From Plenodomus lindquistii (taxonomy: Eukaryota; Ascomycota; Dothideomycetes; Pleosporales; Leptosphaeriaceae): a stretch of DNA of 64,000 nucleotides. The translations under genes were made by a program, and so were the position numbers. How positions within the stretch are numbered: position 1 is the stretch's first letter; each line of letters opens with the position of its first letter. The DNA lies in the NCBI GenBank assembly GCA_025504975.1, contig JANUWI010000004.1, positions 2,418,001 through 2,482,000 of the forward strand. The letters run 5' to 3'. The notes under the pieces were generated by a model that was not told the origin of the DNA, ran no database searches, and saw only the letters and a program-made list of their open reading frames with translations. This document shows positions 1 through 10,758 of the stretch, piece after piece.

Positions 1-608
1 AGTCGTCCCATCAGGTTCTGATTGCTGAGCGTCGCCACGGCGTTCTGAGCCTGCTCCCGAGTTGCATATTCCACGATGCCACAGCCCTATACCCAAGCAA
101 AAGCCAGTCAACCTCCATCCTTCTCACGATCAAGACAAGCCATCATCCATTACCTTTGACATTCCGTTGGGCAGCAGCAAGACGTCTGCGAAGAGGACCT
201 CTCCAGCTATTTGCACCATTAGTCCAGCTCTTGACGCGGCGCAATCGCTTCCAGGGTCGTACCTTGGCGCATGAAGTCCTTGAGGTGATGCCACTTGACA
301 TCGTAGGAAAGGTTGCCGACATAGACACGGCGGTCTTGCTGCGAAGAGTCCCGGATACTCTGCATCATGTTGTCCTTGTTTTCGGCGGGTCGCGACGATC
401 CTCCACGCGCGGCTCCGTACGACTGATAGCCTCCTGCGCCCTGCGCCCCACTGTTTGGCGATCGCGAACGGCGGTCGTTGCGACGGTAGTCCTCACGGCT
501 GCGCGAACGACTGCGCGGCGAGTACGAGCGGCGAGAGCGTCGCGGTGAGCGAGAGCGTCTACGGGGAGAGCGGTCGCGCTGATCATAATTATCAGCTTCG
601 TACGACAT
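1..608 (-). CDS. SR-type RRM RNA-binding protein, 5' part (Gbp2/Hrb1-like)
   Basis: Partial gene; the C-terminal part lies beyond the left edge. Exons read as 608-263, 206-154 and 86-1 with GT..AG introns (262-207, 153-87); splicing restores one continuous RRM. The ATG at 608 opens an N-terminal tail of about 70 residues rich in RS/SR and RSRSP repeats, then a Gly/Ser linker. An RRM follows, with RNP2-like RRVYVGNLSYDV and the segment GEVLFADVLLLPNGMSKG, continuing into CGIVEYATREQAQNAV. An RS tail plus this RRM type matches the fungal Gbp2/Hrb1 group of shuttling mRNA-export factors, which work with TREX in the nucleus. The family assignment is by resemblance; a second or third RRM is expected outside the window. 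Confidence 0.85.
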
Positions 609-2627
609 GCTTGCGAATGTGTGATGGGCAGCAATCGGTTAGGGGTGAGGGTAGGGCAGGGGAATTGTGTGTGATGCGAGCTGCTGCAAGGCTCGCGTGA
701 GTGATGAGGTTTGGGTTGGAGGAGTTGATGTTGTTGCGAGTGGGTGAGGTCGGTGCGTCTTCGAGAGCTCGACGGCTCTTTCCGTAGAGGTCACGTGGCC
801 TTTGCAGTCACCCACCAGCGCCCCAGGCACAGCCATGCGTATCTAGCGGAAGGGCTTCCTGGCGAACCTCATCAAGAAGCGCATGGCCGCTTGGACCGAC
901 GCCTGCGGCCAATTGCAGCTCTCAACAGCAAACTCGCTCCACGCCCAGCACCCAGCGCTCTGGGACTCGACAGAGAAGGACTTGGACTTGGACTTGGACT
1001 TACCTGGTCCTGTGGACGATATGTGTCTCCTTGGTCTGGGAGCAAGGTCAGTCAGAAGATGTAGGAAGAGAGGGCACCGTGATGGCGAGCGGCGGCAAGA
1101 GAGAGTCAGGCAGGAGAGGGGAAGACCGGAAGCACGAGAGCCCTTACCCATCGTTCCCGGTGACACTTGCTGCGCAGAGTGAGAACCTGGCTCCTTGCTA
1201 GCTGAGGCGGCCTGTAGTGCGCAGATATCACCTGCAGAGGAAATTGCCCTGTCTCCGCGCCTCTACTCGGATGCCGCCGTATGGGTGCTTGAGCGTGCAC
1301 GCCTCGCCACGGCACAGCGCCCTGGCAGCCAATGGCACTGCGTAGGTGGGCACCGAGGACTCGAGCAACTTCCCAGCAGCTTGGGTTGGTTCCCCAAAGG
1401 TCGAGGTTACAGGAGGCTGCTGATATTGTACACGGCAAGCTCTCGGGAGGCAGCGGGACCTGTCGTGAGCACCGAGAGCAAAGTGGCCAGCGGTCGTATG
1501 GGTATTCACGGACTACGCGGCTTCGAGATCGGTCCGGCCCCAAACGCAACTGGATCGGCTGTTGCTTTGGCAAACACCGTGATGGGGAGTGGTGCATGTC
1601 ATGGAGGGGTGGGTCCTGTTGGCGTTCCCCCACCACTACGGCAGGCCGTGCGCGGAACGGCACCTAGGCCCTACTAGCCATATCTACAGTAGTCTGATGA
1701 GATCGTCTTGGAGTTTTCTTCCATCTCTCAACCACAGTCGCACTTGGCCCCTGTGTGCCAGCCAGGTCACTAGAACAAACACAATCCACCTTCGATCTGA
1801 TTCGATTCGATCCAGCACTGTAACGCCCACATGCACAGGGCCCACACTTTGTATCACCAGTTCGCCCACTCGGGGCATGCATTCCGAGTACACAGCATTA
1901 GTGTGGACCCTTTTGCTGCTCTTGAGTTCACAATATCTATCTGCAGAAATCACCGACATTCTGATAGGTTGGTCATGTCCTGCGATTGCTTAGCCATGCA
2001 TGATTTTGGACCCCACTTCACGCCCATCGTCTTCGATGTACAGAGCACATTCGAGAACACCACACTGCCACAGTCATCTCATAACACTCGGTATCGAGTC
2101 TAAGTCTGAGGTTGCTCCTAGCCTTTCCAAAGCAGCCGTGCCCTCGAGACCTCGATCAGTTGCACCTTTGGTGTCACGATCGAGATGCATTGCTAAAAAA
2201 GTTACGACGAATTCTTATTGAGATGTGCACAAGTAAGCCCATGGACCATTGCCTACATATAGCCATCCTGAGACTGCCATCTGCACGGCCATCAGGTAAT
2301 CAACCTTCCCCAAGTCCTCGCAGTAATGTTCACGACCCAAGACCCCTAATCTTGCATGTGGCTTGCATCTTTTGTGTATGACTGCGTAATCTGCGTGGGG
2401 GCTTCGTGTTACACAGACTCGCATTGCCTCACAGCACGCCTCCATTGCTGGTCGACGCGTCTCTCTTCAGAACACAGTCAAAGTTCAATGTAAGCAACAA
2501 AGTGCTCTATGTCCAGTACGCCATTTTCTGTACGACATGTCTCGTGACGTACCTTCAGACTGAATGTTAATCCCTATACCCACTGCCTCTATCAAAGAGT
2601 CCTTGTACTCTACTTTCAATCCTCCCA
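609..2627. other. Intergenic region without a recognisable gene
   Basis: About 2 kb between two genes that both run leftward. It holds the 5' leader and promoter of the SR-type gene and the 3' flank of the coiled-coil gene. Overlapping open frames exist on both strands at 1106-1677, but they have no family features, no plausible splice structure and mirror each other, so they look like GC-rich chance frames. A perfect four-copy GGACTT hexamer repeat lies at 978-1001. Confidence 0.6.
978..1001. repeat. Hexamer microsatellite (GGACTT)x4
   Basis: Four perfect tandem copies of GGACTT, non-coding as far as can be seen, about 370 bp upstream of the SR-type gene start. Length polymorphism is likely, as for any short tandem repeat. 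Confidence 0.9.
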
Positions 2628-4274
2628 TCACCCATCCCCACACCCCTTCCACATCCCAACAACAACCTCCCTACTCTCCCCCACAACCTCCCCCACCTTC
2701 CTAAACCTCGAGTCGTACGCCACAAGCACCGTATCCAGCGGATCAACAAACGCTCCCTCACACGGCTCATACCCACCCCCAATAACACCACCACCATCCA
2801 CCGTCCTAATCACCTTCCTCGTCTCCCCTCCGCGCCCTCTAAACCCCAGTCCTCCCCTCTCAGAAACCACATACGCGCACCTCCGCCGCATAGACTCCGG
2901 TTTCCGCTCCATCCCATTTCCACCCGCCGTCGATATCAGCATTCCGACCATACAATCTGGTAAGCGCGCGACGATGATGATAGGGTAGAGTTTTGCGCTC
3001 ACGAGGCCGTATTTAGTGGTCATGTCGCCGGGCCACGGGTCGTTCGACAGCCTCAGGACCGGGTACCAGGATATGTCGCCGACGCAGAAGTGGGAGGGGG
3101 AGAGGGCGGTGTAGTGGCGGAGGTTGTGGTTGTGGCGTGGAATTTGGGTTAGGGTCACGCCGGGGGGCAGGTTGGTGTTGTCGACTTGGATAGTTGTTGT
3201 TTTGATGGAGGGGGTTAGGTTGGTGGGGTCCCAGTTCTGGTCGTTGGGGTCCTGCGTCTTGTCGTTGGCTGTTGTTGTGTCTGGGGTTTGGGCGGTGGGT
3301 GTGGTGAGTGAAAGTGGTGGGGCGATAATGGTGATGCTGTCTGGGTTGGGTGGTTCGCCGTCCAGTTGGGCCTTGATACCCGCTCGCTTTATCTTGAGCT
3401 CTTCGGTTTCCTTCTCAATGTGCTCCATCTTGCCTTTCAGCGCATTGATGCTCTCGAGCTGCTTTGCAAAGTCTATCTGATAGGCTGCCAGCCGGTAATT
3501 CTTGCGCTTGATTTCTCGGTTGACTTCGGATATGTCTTCCTTTAATTTCTGAAGTCGTTGCTGCTCCTCCCTCTTTAGCTTCCGACGACGTTCATCCTCG
3601 GCTTCCAGTTTTCGGTATTCCTGTGCCAATTCGGAGTGCCGAGTTTCCACTGCGATCAACTGGCTCGCTAAAACACCGTATTCAGCTGCTACCGCAAAGT
3701 CTGTCGTATGCCATAGGTTTGCTTGTTGTGCCCGGATTGACCGGAATTTGGCGGTCTCAATGTTAATCTGCCGACTTAAACTCTCGAGTTTGTCCTGGAG
3801 ACTAATGGCTGGTATCGATGTTGTCTTCTCCGGTGAAAGCGGCGTTGTTGTTTTTAGAGCCACAGACTGACTGACACTGCTCACATCAACAGCCTTAGTA
3901 GTATCGATCAAGATCGCAGTCAACTTCGCAGCAGCGGCGGCAGCGACGTTGAGATCCGTTGTGGCACCGCACACCGGCGCAGACGGAGCCGAGATCTCGC
4001 GAGACTTCTCAGCTTCCTCCAGTGTCCCGGTCTTCACTGGCTTGATAATGCTAGTACTACTATCAATAATCTTTTTTGAAGCAGCAGCATCATCACTAGC
4101 GACAGGTCCAGTAGGCTCTTTCTCCTGCTGCTCCAGCGCATCGACGTATTCGTACTCTTCCTCCTCTTCCTTTGAAAGCTGTGTATATCGCCCTCTCACG
4201 TCGCCGAGCTCTTCCTGGATACGCACAATTGCCTCCGCTGCAAAAGGAATGAAATGTGCGTACTTCTCGTACAT
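2628..4274 (-). CDS. Coiled-coil protein with C-terminal 'GDISWYPVLR' domain, family member A
   Basis: Single-exon frame of 548 residues; function unknown. Residues ~1-190 are acidic and Ser/Thr-rich. Residues ~165-300 form a long charged coiled coil (QQANLWHTTDF, then KLKREEQQRLQKL and INALKGKMEHIEKETEEL). A Pro/Thr-rich linker follows, then a globular domain from about residue 400 (VGDISWYPVLRL, YGLVSAKLYPIIIV, MLISTAGGNGM, YDSRF). This domain aligns by eye with the protein encoded at 23761-24927, and the coiled coil aligns with the product of the neighbouring gene at 4733-5713. The domain pattern resembles fungal DUF6590-type domains; that is inference. The ATG at 4274 is preceded in frame by TAG (4286-4284), which closes a 12-codon upstream frame starting at 4322. 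The upstream block resembles that of the neighbour, implying tandem duplication. The last ~30 residues diverge from the WWEG end of the third member. Confidence 0.75.
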   Translation of the reverse strand: MYEKYAHFIPFAAEAIVRIQEELGDVRGRYTQLSKEEEEEYEYVDALEQQEKEPTGPVASDDAAASKKIIDSSTSIIKPVKTGTLEEAEKSREISAPSAPVCGATTDLNVAAAAAAKLTAILIDTTKAVDVSSVSQSVALKTTTPLSPEKTTSIPAISLQDKLESLSRQINIETAKFRSIRAQQANLWHTTDFAVAAEYGVLASQLIAVETRHSELAQEYRKLEAEDERRRKLKREEQQRLQKLKEDISEVNREIKRKNYRLAAYQIDFAKQLESINALKGKMEHIEKETEELKIKRAGIKAQLDGEPPNPDSITIIAPPLSLTTPTAQTPDTTTANDKTQDPNDQNWDPTNLTPSIKTTTIQVDNTNLPPGVTLTQIPRHNHNLRHYTALSPSHFCVGDISWYPVLRLSNDPWPGDMTTKYGLVSAKLYPIIIVARLPDCMVGMLISTAGGNGMERKPESMRRRCAYVVSERGGLGFRGRGGETRKVIRTVDGGGVIGGGYEPCEGAFVDPLDTVLVAYDSRFRKVGEVVGESREVVVGMWKGCGDG

Positions 4275-4283
4275 CTCGAGCCA

Positions 4284-4322
4284 CTAGTTCTTGTGGTTGG
4301 TAATGCTGTTTATGTCGTCCAT
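4284..4322 (-). other. 12-codon upstream ORF in the leader of member A
   Basis: ATG at 4322 opens 12 codons (MDDINSITNHKN) ending in TAG at 4286-4284, nine bases before the main ATG at 4274 and in the same frame. Read through, it would simply extend the N-terminus by 16 residues. It is therefore either a regulatory uORF or the trace of a nonsense mutation close to the original start. Confidence 0.6.
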
Positions 4323-4732
4323 GCTGTGGTTAGGTACCTAAGTGTTTCTCGAAGCGGTAACGCCTAAATGTTTGCGAAGGTTTCTGTTTTGGCAGATAAA
4401 AGTGCGGCGGTGGAGATGAGGGATTCGTCGGAGCTGAGTGAACAGAGGGAAGACGCGAGGTGAATCTGGAAAGTATACTACAAATGGTGGGCGCAGGCTG
4501 CAAACGCTCGCTACACCACACCGCTCTCACCTCGAGTGTTGTTGCTACGATTCATCTCACTCACCTGTTCAGTAGATAGAATGCACTATACACATTAGTC
4601 GCAATTTGCGGTGAGCAGGAGATAATAAAACTTGGCACTCATATTTGTGTTTATGAGGGCTCAGGAACTATTCCCGGGTCCAATCTATAAATTCTAACTT
4701 AGGCAGCGCTTGTATCAGGTAAAACCGCTGAA
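4323..4732. other. Intergenic region between tandem paralogs, with a duplicated upstream block
   Basis: About 400 bp containing the promoter of member A (transcribed leftward) and the 3' flank of the next paralog. The block at about 4484-4575 resembles 5793-5877, which lies at the corresponding place upstream of the paralog. Shared are AATGGTGG, an identical 13-mer CTGCAAACGCTCG (4498-4510 and 5808-5820), a CTCACCTC run and a TTCATCTCAC run. Confidence 0.7.
4484..4575. repeat. Duplicated promoter block, copy next to member A
   Basis: Diverged copy of 5793-5877. The core CTGCAAACGCTCG at 4498-4510 is identical in both copies. Further matching runs follow in the same order at similar spacing. 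Position relative to the two ATGs is comparable (about 225 and 95 bp upstream). Confidence 0.65.
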
Positions 4733-5713
4733 TCACTGTTCCCGACACTGTCCCTGACTAAAGTCTTTACCCTCTAGCTCTTCCACAACCCCCGCCCGTC
4801 TCATCTCCAACTCCTCAACTTCCTTCTCCCCACATTCCACCTCGCTTTTCAGCGCATTGACAACTTCCACCCACACCTCAAGATCTGCCCGCTGCGCCTT
4901 TATACGTTTCTCCGCGCGCTGAATATCCAGTTCCAGTGCGTAAAGATCAAACTTCCGCTTCTGGCGATGTTGTACCTCTTCTTCAAGACCCTGGTACTTG
5001 TCTTGCAGCTTGAGGAGTAGAGTTCTGGCTTGTGTGATTTTGCCTGTTAGGTTTTTGTATTCGACTGCGGCTGAGGGATTGGTCTTGTGTAGGAGATGCG
5101 TCTGCTGGTTTCTTAGGGATTTGAGTGTGGCGGTTGCGGTGTCGACTTTGTGGGATAAAATCTTGAGGTTGAGACTGAGTTGGGTGTCTCGTGGTGCGGA
5201 AGCTGTGTCGGGCGCGTTGGATGTTGGTTTTGTAACGCTGAGGGTATTTGCTGACTCGATGTGTGTGGTCGTGGTGTCTTCGATTGGTTGGTGACATTGC
5301 CCTGCGGTGCTGACGAAATTGTCCGCGGGCGGGTTCCCTTGGACGACTGTCTGTTGCCCGACCTTGCGTGCGGCATCTGCTTCGGTAGCGGTGGCCTCCT
5401 CGACTAGCTTGGTAGCATCGTTATGATTGCCCGTTGCACTTGATGACTCTGGCTCGGTCTGCGTAACGACCCCAGAGGTGTGTCCCTCTGCCTCTTGTGC
5501 CAATACTAGCTTAAGCCTCGCGTATTGCTCATCACACTCCTCGAGCTCAGTTTCTAAGCGCGCGATTGCATGCTTTGCCGTGGGACATTGTATTTCGTAA
5601 TGCTTGAGCTGCTGTGTCTTGTTCCTGATCTTGCTCTCCAAGACAGTCATCGCATGTCGGCGTCCTGCGGATAGATTTGGCGAGACACAAGGGATTTGTC
5701 CTGATGTTGGCAT
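4733..5713 (-). CDS. Coiled-coil protein lacking the C-terminal domain, family member B
   Basis: Single-exon frame of 326 residues; function unknown. The chosen start is the first ATG (5713, MPTSGQIPCVSPNLS); the frame is open further upstream but only through non-ATG codons. Residues ~20-70 are a predicted coiled coil (ARLETELEECDEQYARLKL), followed by an acidic Thr/Ser-rich stretch. A second coiled-coil block has LRNQQTHLLHKTNPSAAVEY, VNALKSEVECGEKEVEEL and EMRRAGVVEELEG. These line up with IRAQQANLWHTTDFAVAAEY, INALKGKMEHIEKETEEL and KIKRAGIKAQLDG in the adjacent gene at 2628-4274. The protein stops (SQGQCREQ) where the neighbour enters its Pro-rich linker, so the WYPVLR-type domain is absent. 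It may be a truncated duplicate or a regulatory short form. Confidence 0.65.
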   Translation of the reverse strand: MPTSGQIPCVSPNLSAGRRHAMTVLESKIRNKTQQLKHYEIQCPTAKHAIARLETELEECDEQYARLKLVLAQEAEGHTSGVVTQTEPESSSATGNHNDATKLVEEATATEADAARKVGQQTVVQGNPPADNFVSTAGQCHQPIEDTTTTHIESANTLSVTKPTSNAPDTASAPRDTQLSLNLKILSHKVDTATATLKSLRNQQTHLLHKTNPSAAVEYKNLTGKITQARTLLLKLQDKYQGLEEEVQHRQKRKFDLYALELDIQRAEKRIKAQRADLEVWVEVVNALKSEVECGEKEVEELEMRRAGVVEELEGKDFSQGQCREQ

Positions 5714-6032
5714 TTTGGGCGTGAGGGATCTCACTAAGTGTGTTCGTGGAGAGCTGGCTGTGCGCTGAGATTTGCGGAAGCAGGTGCGATGCGAATGGTG
5801 GATCAATCTGCAAACGCTCGTCGCTCCACCCTCACCTCAACTATGGTTACGTTTCATCTCACCCGCTTGTCAAGCAGACCGGCAGTAGACATGGCTCGAA
5901 ATATGGCACAGCGAGAAATTTGACATCCATGTTCATCTAGTCTATTCATCATCTATACCAAATATCATTGCAAACGCCCCCACATCCTCACACAATATAC
6001 ATCCAAAACCCACCACCAGCTCCCTGAGGACC
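5714..6032. other. Intergenic region with the second copy of the duplicated promoter block
   Basis: About 320 bp: promoter of member B, which contains the block 5793-5877 (identical 13-mer at 5808-5820), followed by the 3' flank of the glucosyltransferase gene. No further coding signal. Confidence 0.6.
5793..5877. repeat. Duplicated promoter block, copy next to member B
   Basis: Partner of 4484-4575. Shared features are AATGGTGG, the 13-mer CTGCAAACGCTCG, CTCACCTC and TTCATCTCAC in the same order. This supports a duplication that covered both promoter and coding sequence. Confidence 0.65.
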
Positions 6033-9000
6033 CTACAACTCATCCCTCCTTCTCTCCTCATCCTTCTCCCTCTTCTCCCTCTTCTGCTCCTCCTCCTGAA
6101 TATCGACCGCAGCCCCACTACCAACCTCTCCCTTGACCCTCTTCGCCAACTCCGCAATCTCCGCATCGTACACATTCCACTCCGGTATCTGGCGCCTCGC
6201 CCTATCCAACTTGGGCTCTTTCGTCTGCGGATTGTTACACAAATCAATCGTCTTGGCGGAGGCCAAATCTTCGTCCGCACACCACGTTTCGCACCACAGC
6301 CACTCCTGTGGTAGACTGTGGATCGGGAGCTGGAATTGCATGTTGTTTGGTAAATCTTGGTCGAGGTTGGACAAGCTGTTTGGATCGGCGGAGAGCTGGT
6401 GGTATTGCTGGCGGAGCCGGTCACCGGCGGCGAGTTGGCGGAAGCGCACGAGATCGACGACGTAGAGCGCGGAAATGTGGTAGGGACGGCCGCGTAGGAA
6501 GTTTGCCCAGTATCCTGTTTTCCAGAAGCGGAAGCCGTCCATTTCGGTGCGGGAGGAGCCCATGGGCGTGAAGCCGTAGGGTGCGCCTTCGAGGTCGTGT
6601 GTGATGAGTTCGTACATGTCTGTTCGCACGATTTGGTCGGCGTCGACGAAGATGACTTTTTCAAGATCGAGCGGGAAGAGGACGTCGAGGAAGAGGATTT
6701 TGTAGCCCCAGATCTCGCGCTGTTTCTCGGTTTGACCCCGGAGCCAGTGCGGCCATTTGTAGGTAACCATCTCGTACTCGAAGCCGTAGGCGGCGGCCAT
6801 GTGCGGGAGGAAGGATTTGAAAGAGGGTGAAAGGAATTGCTCGATGAACCAAAACTTTACGGTATGCTTGGTGTGCTTCATAACAGAAAGCATCATAATG
6901 TTGAGCATGCGTTCGTAGAGATGGCCCGAGGCGACCGAGAAGATGTTGATGTCGGCCTGGGTTCCCTTCTTCACGTTCTTGCCGCCAGACAGAAGCTCAG
7001 CGCCCTTTTGGAGGACCTTCTCAGAGTTGAAGATCAGCCCAATCTTGCCGAGAAACTTGTTGACTTTCTGCGTGCCTTTACCGACGAGTTCAGAGGCAAG
7101 AGACTCGTCGGGCGTGAGGATGTCGGCTTCTTCTTGGCCAGGCTTTCGGGAGAGACGGGGGAAGATAGTTGCGCCTTGGAAGCTCATTAATACAATCTCA
7201 GTCGTTTCGTCGCCCGGCTGTGCGGCCCAAGCTTTGGTACCAGCACTGTCGAGATTGAAGATCTCGCGGGAGCGGCCAGCTTTGAGCTGGATATTGTAGA
7301 AGCCGGGATTGGCTTTGAATTGGAAGTATCCTAGGTTGGCCATGATAATAGTATCGGCGAAGTGAGGATCCTTCTCGGTAGAGAGAACGACTTCAGCACC
7401 GCGTGGTGGCTGATTGCCATTGGTAGTGTCACGAGAATGACCCTCGATCAAGATGCTCTCAAGGCCGTAGATGGCGTCGATGTTGGATCCAGCGGGCAAA
7501 GAACTGAGCTTGATGTTGTCAAGGTCGTGAATAGACTCTTCGGGCGCAACAAGCCAGGACGGTGGGACGTCCATACCCAAGTTCAGTAATGCCTCTTTGG
7601 GGATACTGGAGAAATGGGCCTCTAGCTGGCCTAGCGATCCATCCGAGTTGAATCGCGGTCGAGCATCGAGGATGTACCTGTAGAATCGCTTCACTGGTAG
7701 CTCTTGCAAGAACTGCTTGGGGTTGAGGAAGAGCTTCAGCTGAACACCCTCCATATCGCTCAATGTCTTCAAAATGGGAACCCATTTCTGTGCTAATTCT
7801 GATGCCGGGTCAATGGATGCTACAATCTGAAAGACGGCCTTGTCCTTATCCCCCTTAATGATGGCAGTATGCTCGGAAGTCCAGTTGTTAAAGGCGCTGA
7901 TTCTCAGAGTCGAAGCTGTCTCGAAGATGCCTTCTGGAACATCAGATACCGTGGAGAGCGCAACAAGAGATTGGATTTTGGCCGCATCGAAAGGAGTCTT
8001 GAGCTTCTCTGTCAGGTCCAAACTTTCGAGAGCCTTGCTAAGAGGTTGAATGCGCTTCGCCGTTTCATATGTGACCAGAGTCTCAACGTCTTCCTTAGAG
8101 AATGCTTGATCTTCTGGAATAGCGCCGACAAATCGCCCATTGACGAGGATGCCTTGTTGGCCTGAAGTGAGGCCCAATGCTTCGTAGATTGACTCTGCAG
8201 TCTTCCAAAAGGTGCTGGACTCTGCAGGTGTGGCTCGGGGATCAGCTGGTTCGTTGGCTAGCGACCATAGTGCTTCGCTCGTGAGCTCACCACCCAAAGC
8301 ACCATAAATGCTCAACAAGCTTTCCGACACGCTGGACTGCATCGAGCCAGAATGTGGGTTGTGGATCAGGACAATCTCGGCGTTGATATTGGTGTCGCGG
8401 TACTCCGCTATGGACTTCAGCAACGCCAACCCAGACTTCGAGTCAAAGTCCGCAACCACTGTGATGTGCACCCAGTCACTCTTGCTTGATGAATCTGCTG
8501 CTGCGACTCGTGGCATGCCCCCGAGCGCCTTCCCATGCAATTCTTCAAATTCGGCCATGTTGATGAGCTTGATGTTCTTCTCGTCCTCTGGGATGATGAG
8601 CGGATTGCGTTTAGCGGCAGCTTGAAATAGGAAATATTGGGGCACCCAGCTATCGTCATTGATAATATTCTCGAAGACCCCCTTCTGGATCTGACGAAGA
8701 TCAAGACCGACTCGTTGACTTAGCACGGAGAGCCAGTCTTCTGTGAGCGGGATAGGAACACCGTTGACAAACAGGGGCGCATTGGAAGTATCTGCTGCCA
8801 GGCGGTGAAGATATAATCTGGATGCGTCTGTGTGCGCCTCTACAGCCTTGGAGGTCAAGACTGCTTCCAGTTCAAGAGCCTCGCGTTCGTTTCGGAGCTT
8901 GGCATCTTTCACAGTTGTGTCAAAGATAGTCTTGTCAGGAGCGGCAAGCTTCTTTGCGTTGACGGACTGAAGTGTGCTTGTCAGTATTGGTACGACAAGT

Positions 9001-10758
9001 CTGCCGAGAGTTTACGTACTGATAGAAGGTAATTGATCACTGCGGACAAGCCGTAGCTGTCCTTCAAATAATAGACGACCTTGGCTTGATCCAAAGCGCC
9101 TGGAGTCATCGTCTGTGGGACAAATCCCCATCGAAGTGGAATGCCACGCTTGATCAAGCTGAGTATCGTGTCGAGAATTATCGAAACTTCCCCGGCGGAA
9201 GTAAGGTCGACAGGCACGATGGCGTTGTGGATGTCACGACGAACAGCTGGCAACTGGCCTGGGTACGTTCTTTGAAGCAGCTGTGATGTATGTCAGCACC
9301 GATGGAATTGTGGAAGAAGGGGTCACTTACAGCTCTCAACTCCGTAGGCCAAGCCTCATATCTAGAGTCCTTCTCAATGTTGTTCATGTAGATGATCACA
9401 TTTCCACCCTCAGCGGCATCGCGGAAGTCATAACGCTGCGGCTCATCCTCAGTCTGAGTCTCCGCGATGGCTGGATGTGACAGAAGCGCAACAGAGTCTG
9501 CACCAGAAAGACCTTGACTGCATATACCACTAATAAGCTTTCGCTCCCGCCGGAGGTGCGCAAGCAGGGAGTGCGGGTTGATGTCGCGCGCTGGAATCTG
9601 AACGCCGTTGATCCAGATTACATTGTAGCCAGTGGGCAGAAGCTTTTCTCGGTTCTGAAGGTGTTCTTCCACGAAGTCATCCGAGGTATTGTGAGACGCA
9701 ATGATCGAGGAGTACTTTGGGAAGTCCTGGACCAGCTTGAGGAGCGTATCCATTGGCTCCTCGCTCCTCATGACGAAGCTGGCAGCCTTCAGACCGAGGT
9801 CCGCTACTTCGTCTTTCGACAGGGGCTTGAGGTCTGTGATCTCTTCATCGTCGTTGAGTCCTGTGCCCAAGGGTTTCTGCTCTACAGCCTTGTCTCCTTC
9901 AGTTTTCGGCCGATCGTCAATGACAATGTAGTCTGTGCGCTTCAATTGTAGCTCAACTCCGTAGCCGTTGACGACAAGCGGCGAATCTGGTGTCTTCAAA
10001 GACGGCTTGTGACGAACGCGATATGACGTCTTGCCTTGCCTTGCTGTCGCACTCAAGGTATTGTGCCATTTCTTGAACCGAGGAACAGTGATATCGGCGT
10101 AAAGGATCGCGGGGAGCGCGGAGCTGTTGCCGAGTATGCGGTCGAAAGGTAGTTCGTACGTTCTGTCAGAGAGTCAGTATAAGCTCTAGTACAATCGCTT
10201 CGACCTGCCCACCTTTCGCTCGCGATGTCCCCAAATGGCTCTTCGAGATGCGGCGAGCAATATTGCTTCCCGTGGAACGAAACCCATATCTCGCAGGCTC
10301 TCGTCTGTTCTGCAGTCAGAGACGGCGCCACGGAGGTCTTGTAGAATTGATAGTGCGCTTCTATCCGTGGCGCAGCCGACCGGACTGAGAGGGCAAAGTT
10401 GAACGAAGCGAGAGCCTCAGGCTCAGTGATATGACCATCGCTTCGTAGTAATTCTACGAAGGCTGTGTGCAGATCCTGCTCTGTGTCCTTCTCGTCGAAG
10501 TAGCCCTGCGAGACGCGGTCAAGGATGGGGTAGTATGCGGTCGCGTTCTCTTCTGCGGCGGTTTCTCTGCAACACATTAGCAACGGTGCAATGATTGTGG
10601 GTGCTGAATGCGTACAGCAGCTCTACCAAGTATGGTGCTGGGTTGAATGCCGCTTTTAGAGCAACATTGATACTTGGACTGGCCGAAGCCCCAATGTGCC
10701 TGAATGCGCTGAGCGCAATGAGAGCTTTAGCGCTCAGTGAAGAGGCTGAAGCCCGCAT
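6033..10758 (-). CDS. gpt1: UDP-glucose:glycoprotein glucosyltransferase (UGGT)
   Basis: ER-luminal folding sensor that re-glucosylates Man9GlcNAc2 on misfolded glycoproteins for another calnexin cycle. Five exons: 10758-10616, 10566-10213, 10162-9331, 9280-9020 and 8966-6033. All joins are in frame, giving 1507 residues, the usual UGGT length. The ATG at 10758 gives an N-terminal signal peptide (MRASASSLSAKALIALSAF). The mature N-terminus SPSINVALKAAFNPAPYLVELL is followed by the thioredoxin-like sensor region. The GT24 catalytic domain covers ~1200-1475: INIFSVASGHLYERM, the DxD motif in IFVDADQIVRTDMYEL (~1305), GRPYHISALYVVDL and NLDQDLPNNMQF (~1400). The protein ends in RRDEL, an HDEL-type ER retrieval signal preceded by a charged Glu/Lys/Arg tail. 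It appears intact. Confidence 0.95.

Noticed and set aside
1106..1677. Long overlapping open frames on both strands (185 codons minus, 160 codons plus)
   Set aside because: They mirror each other in GC-rich DNA, have no domain-like features and no splice support.
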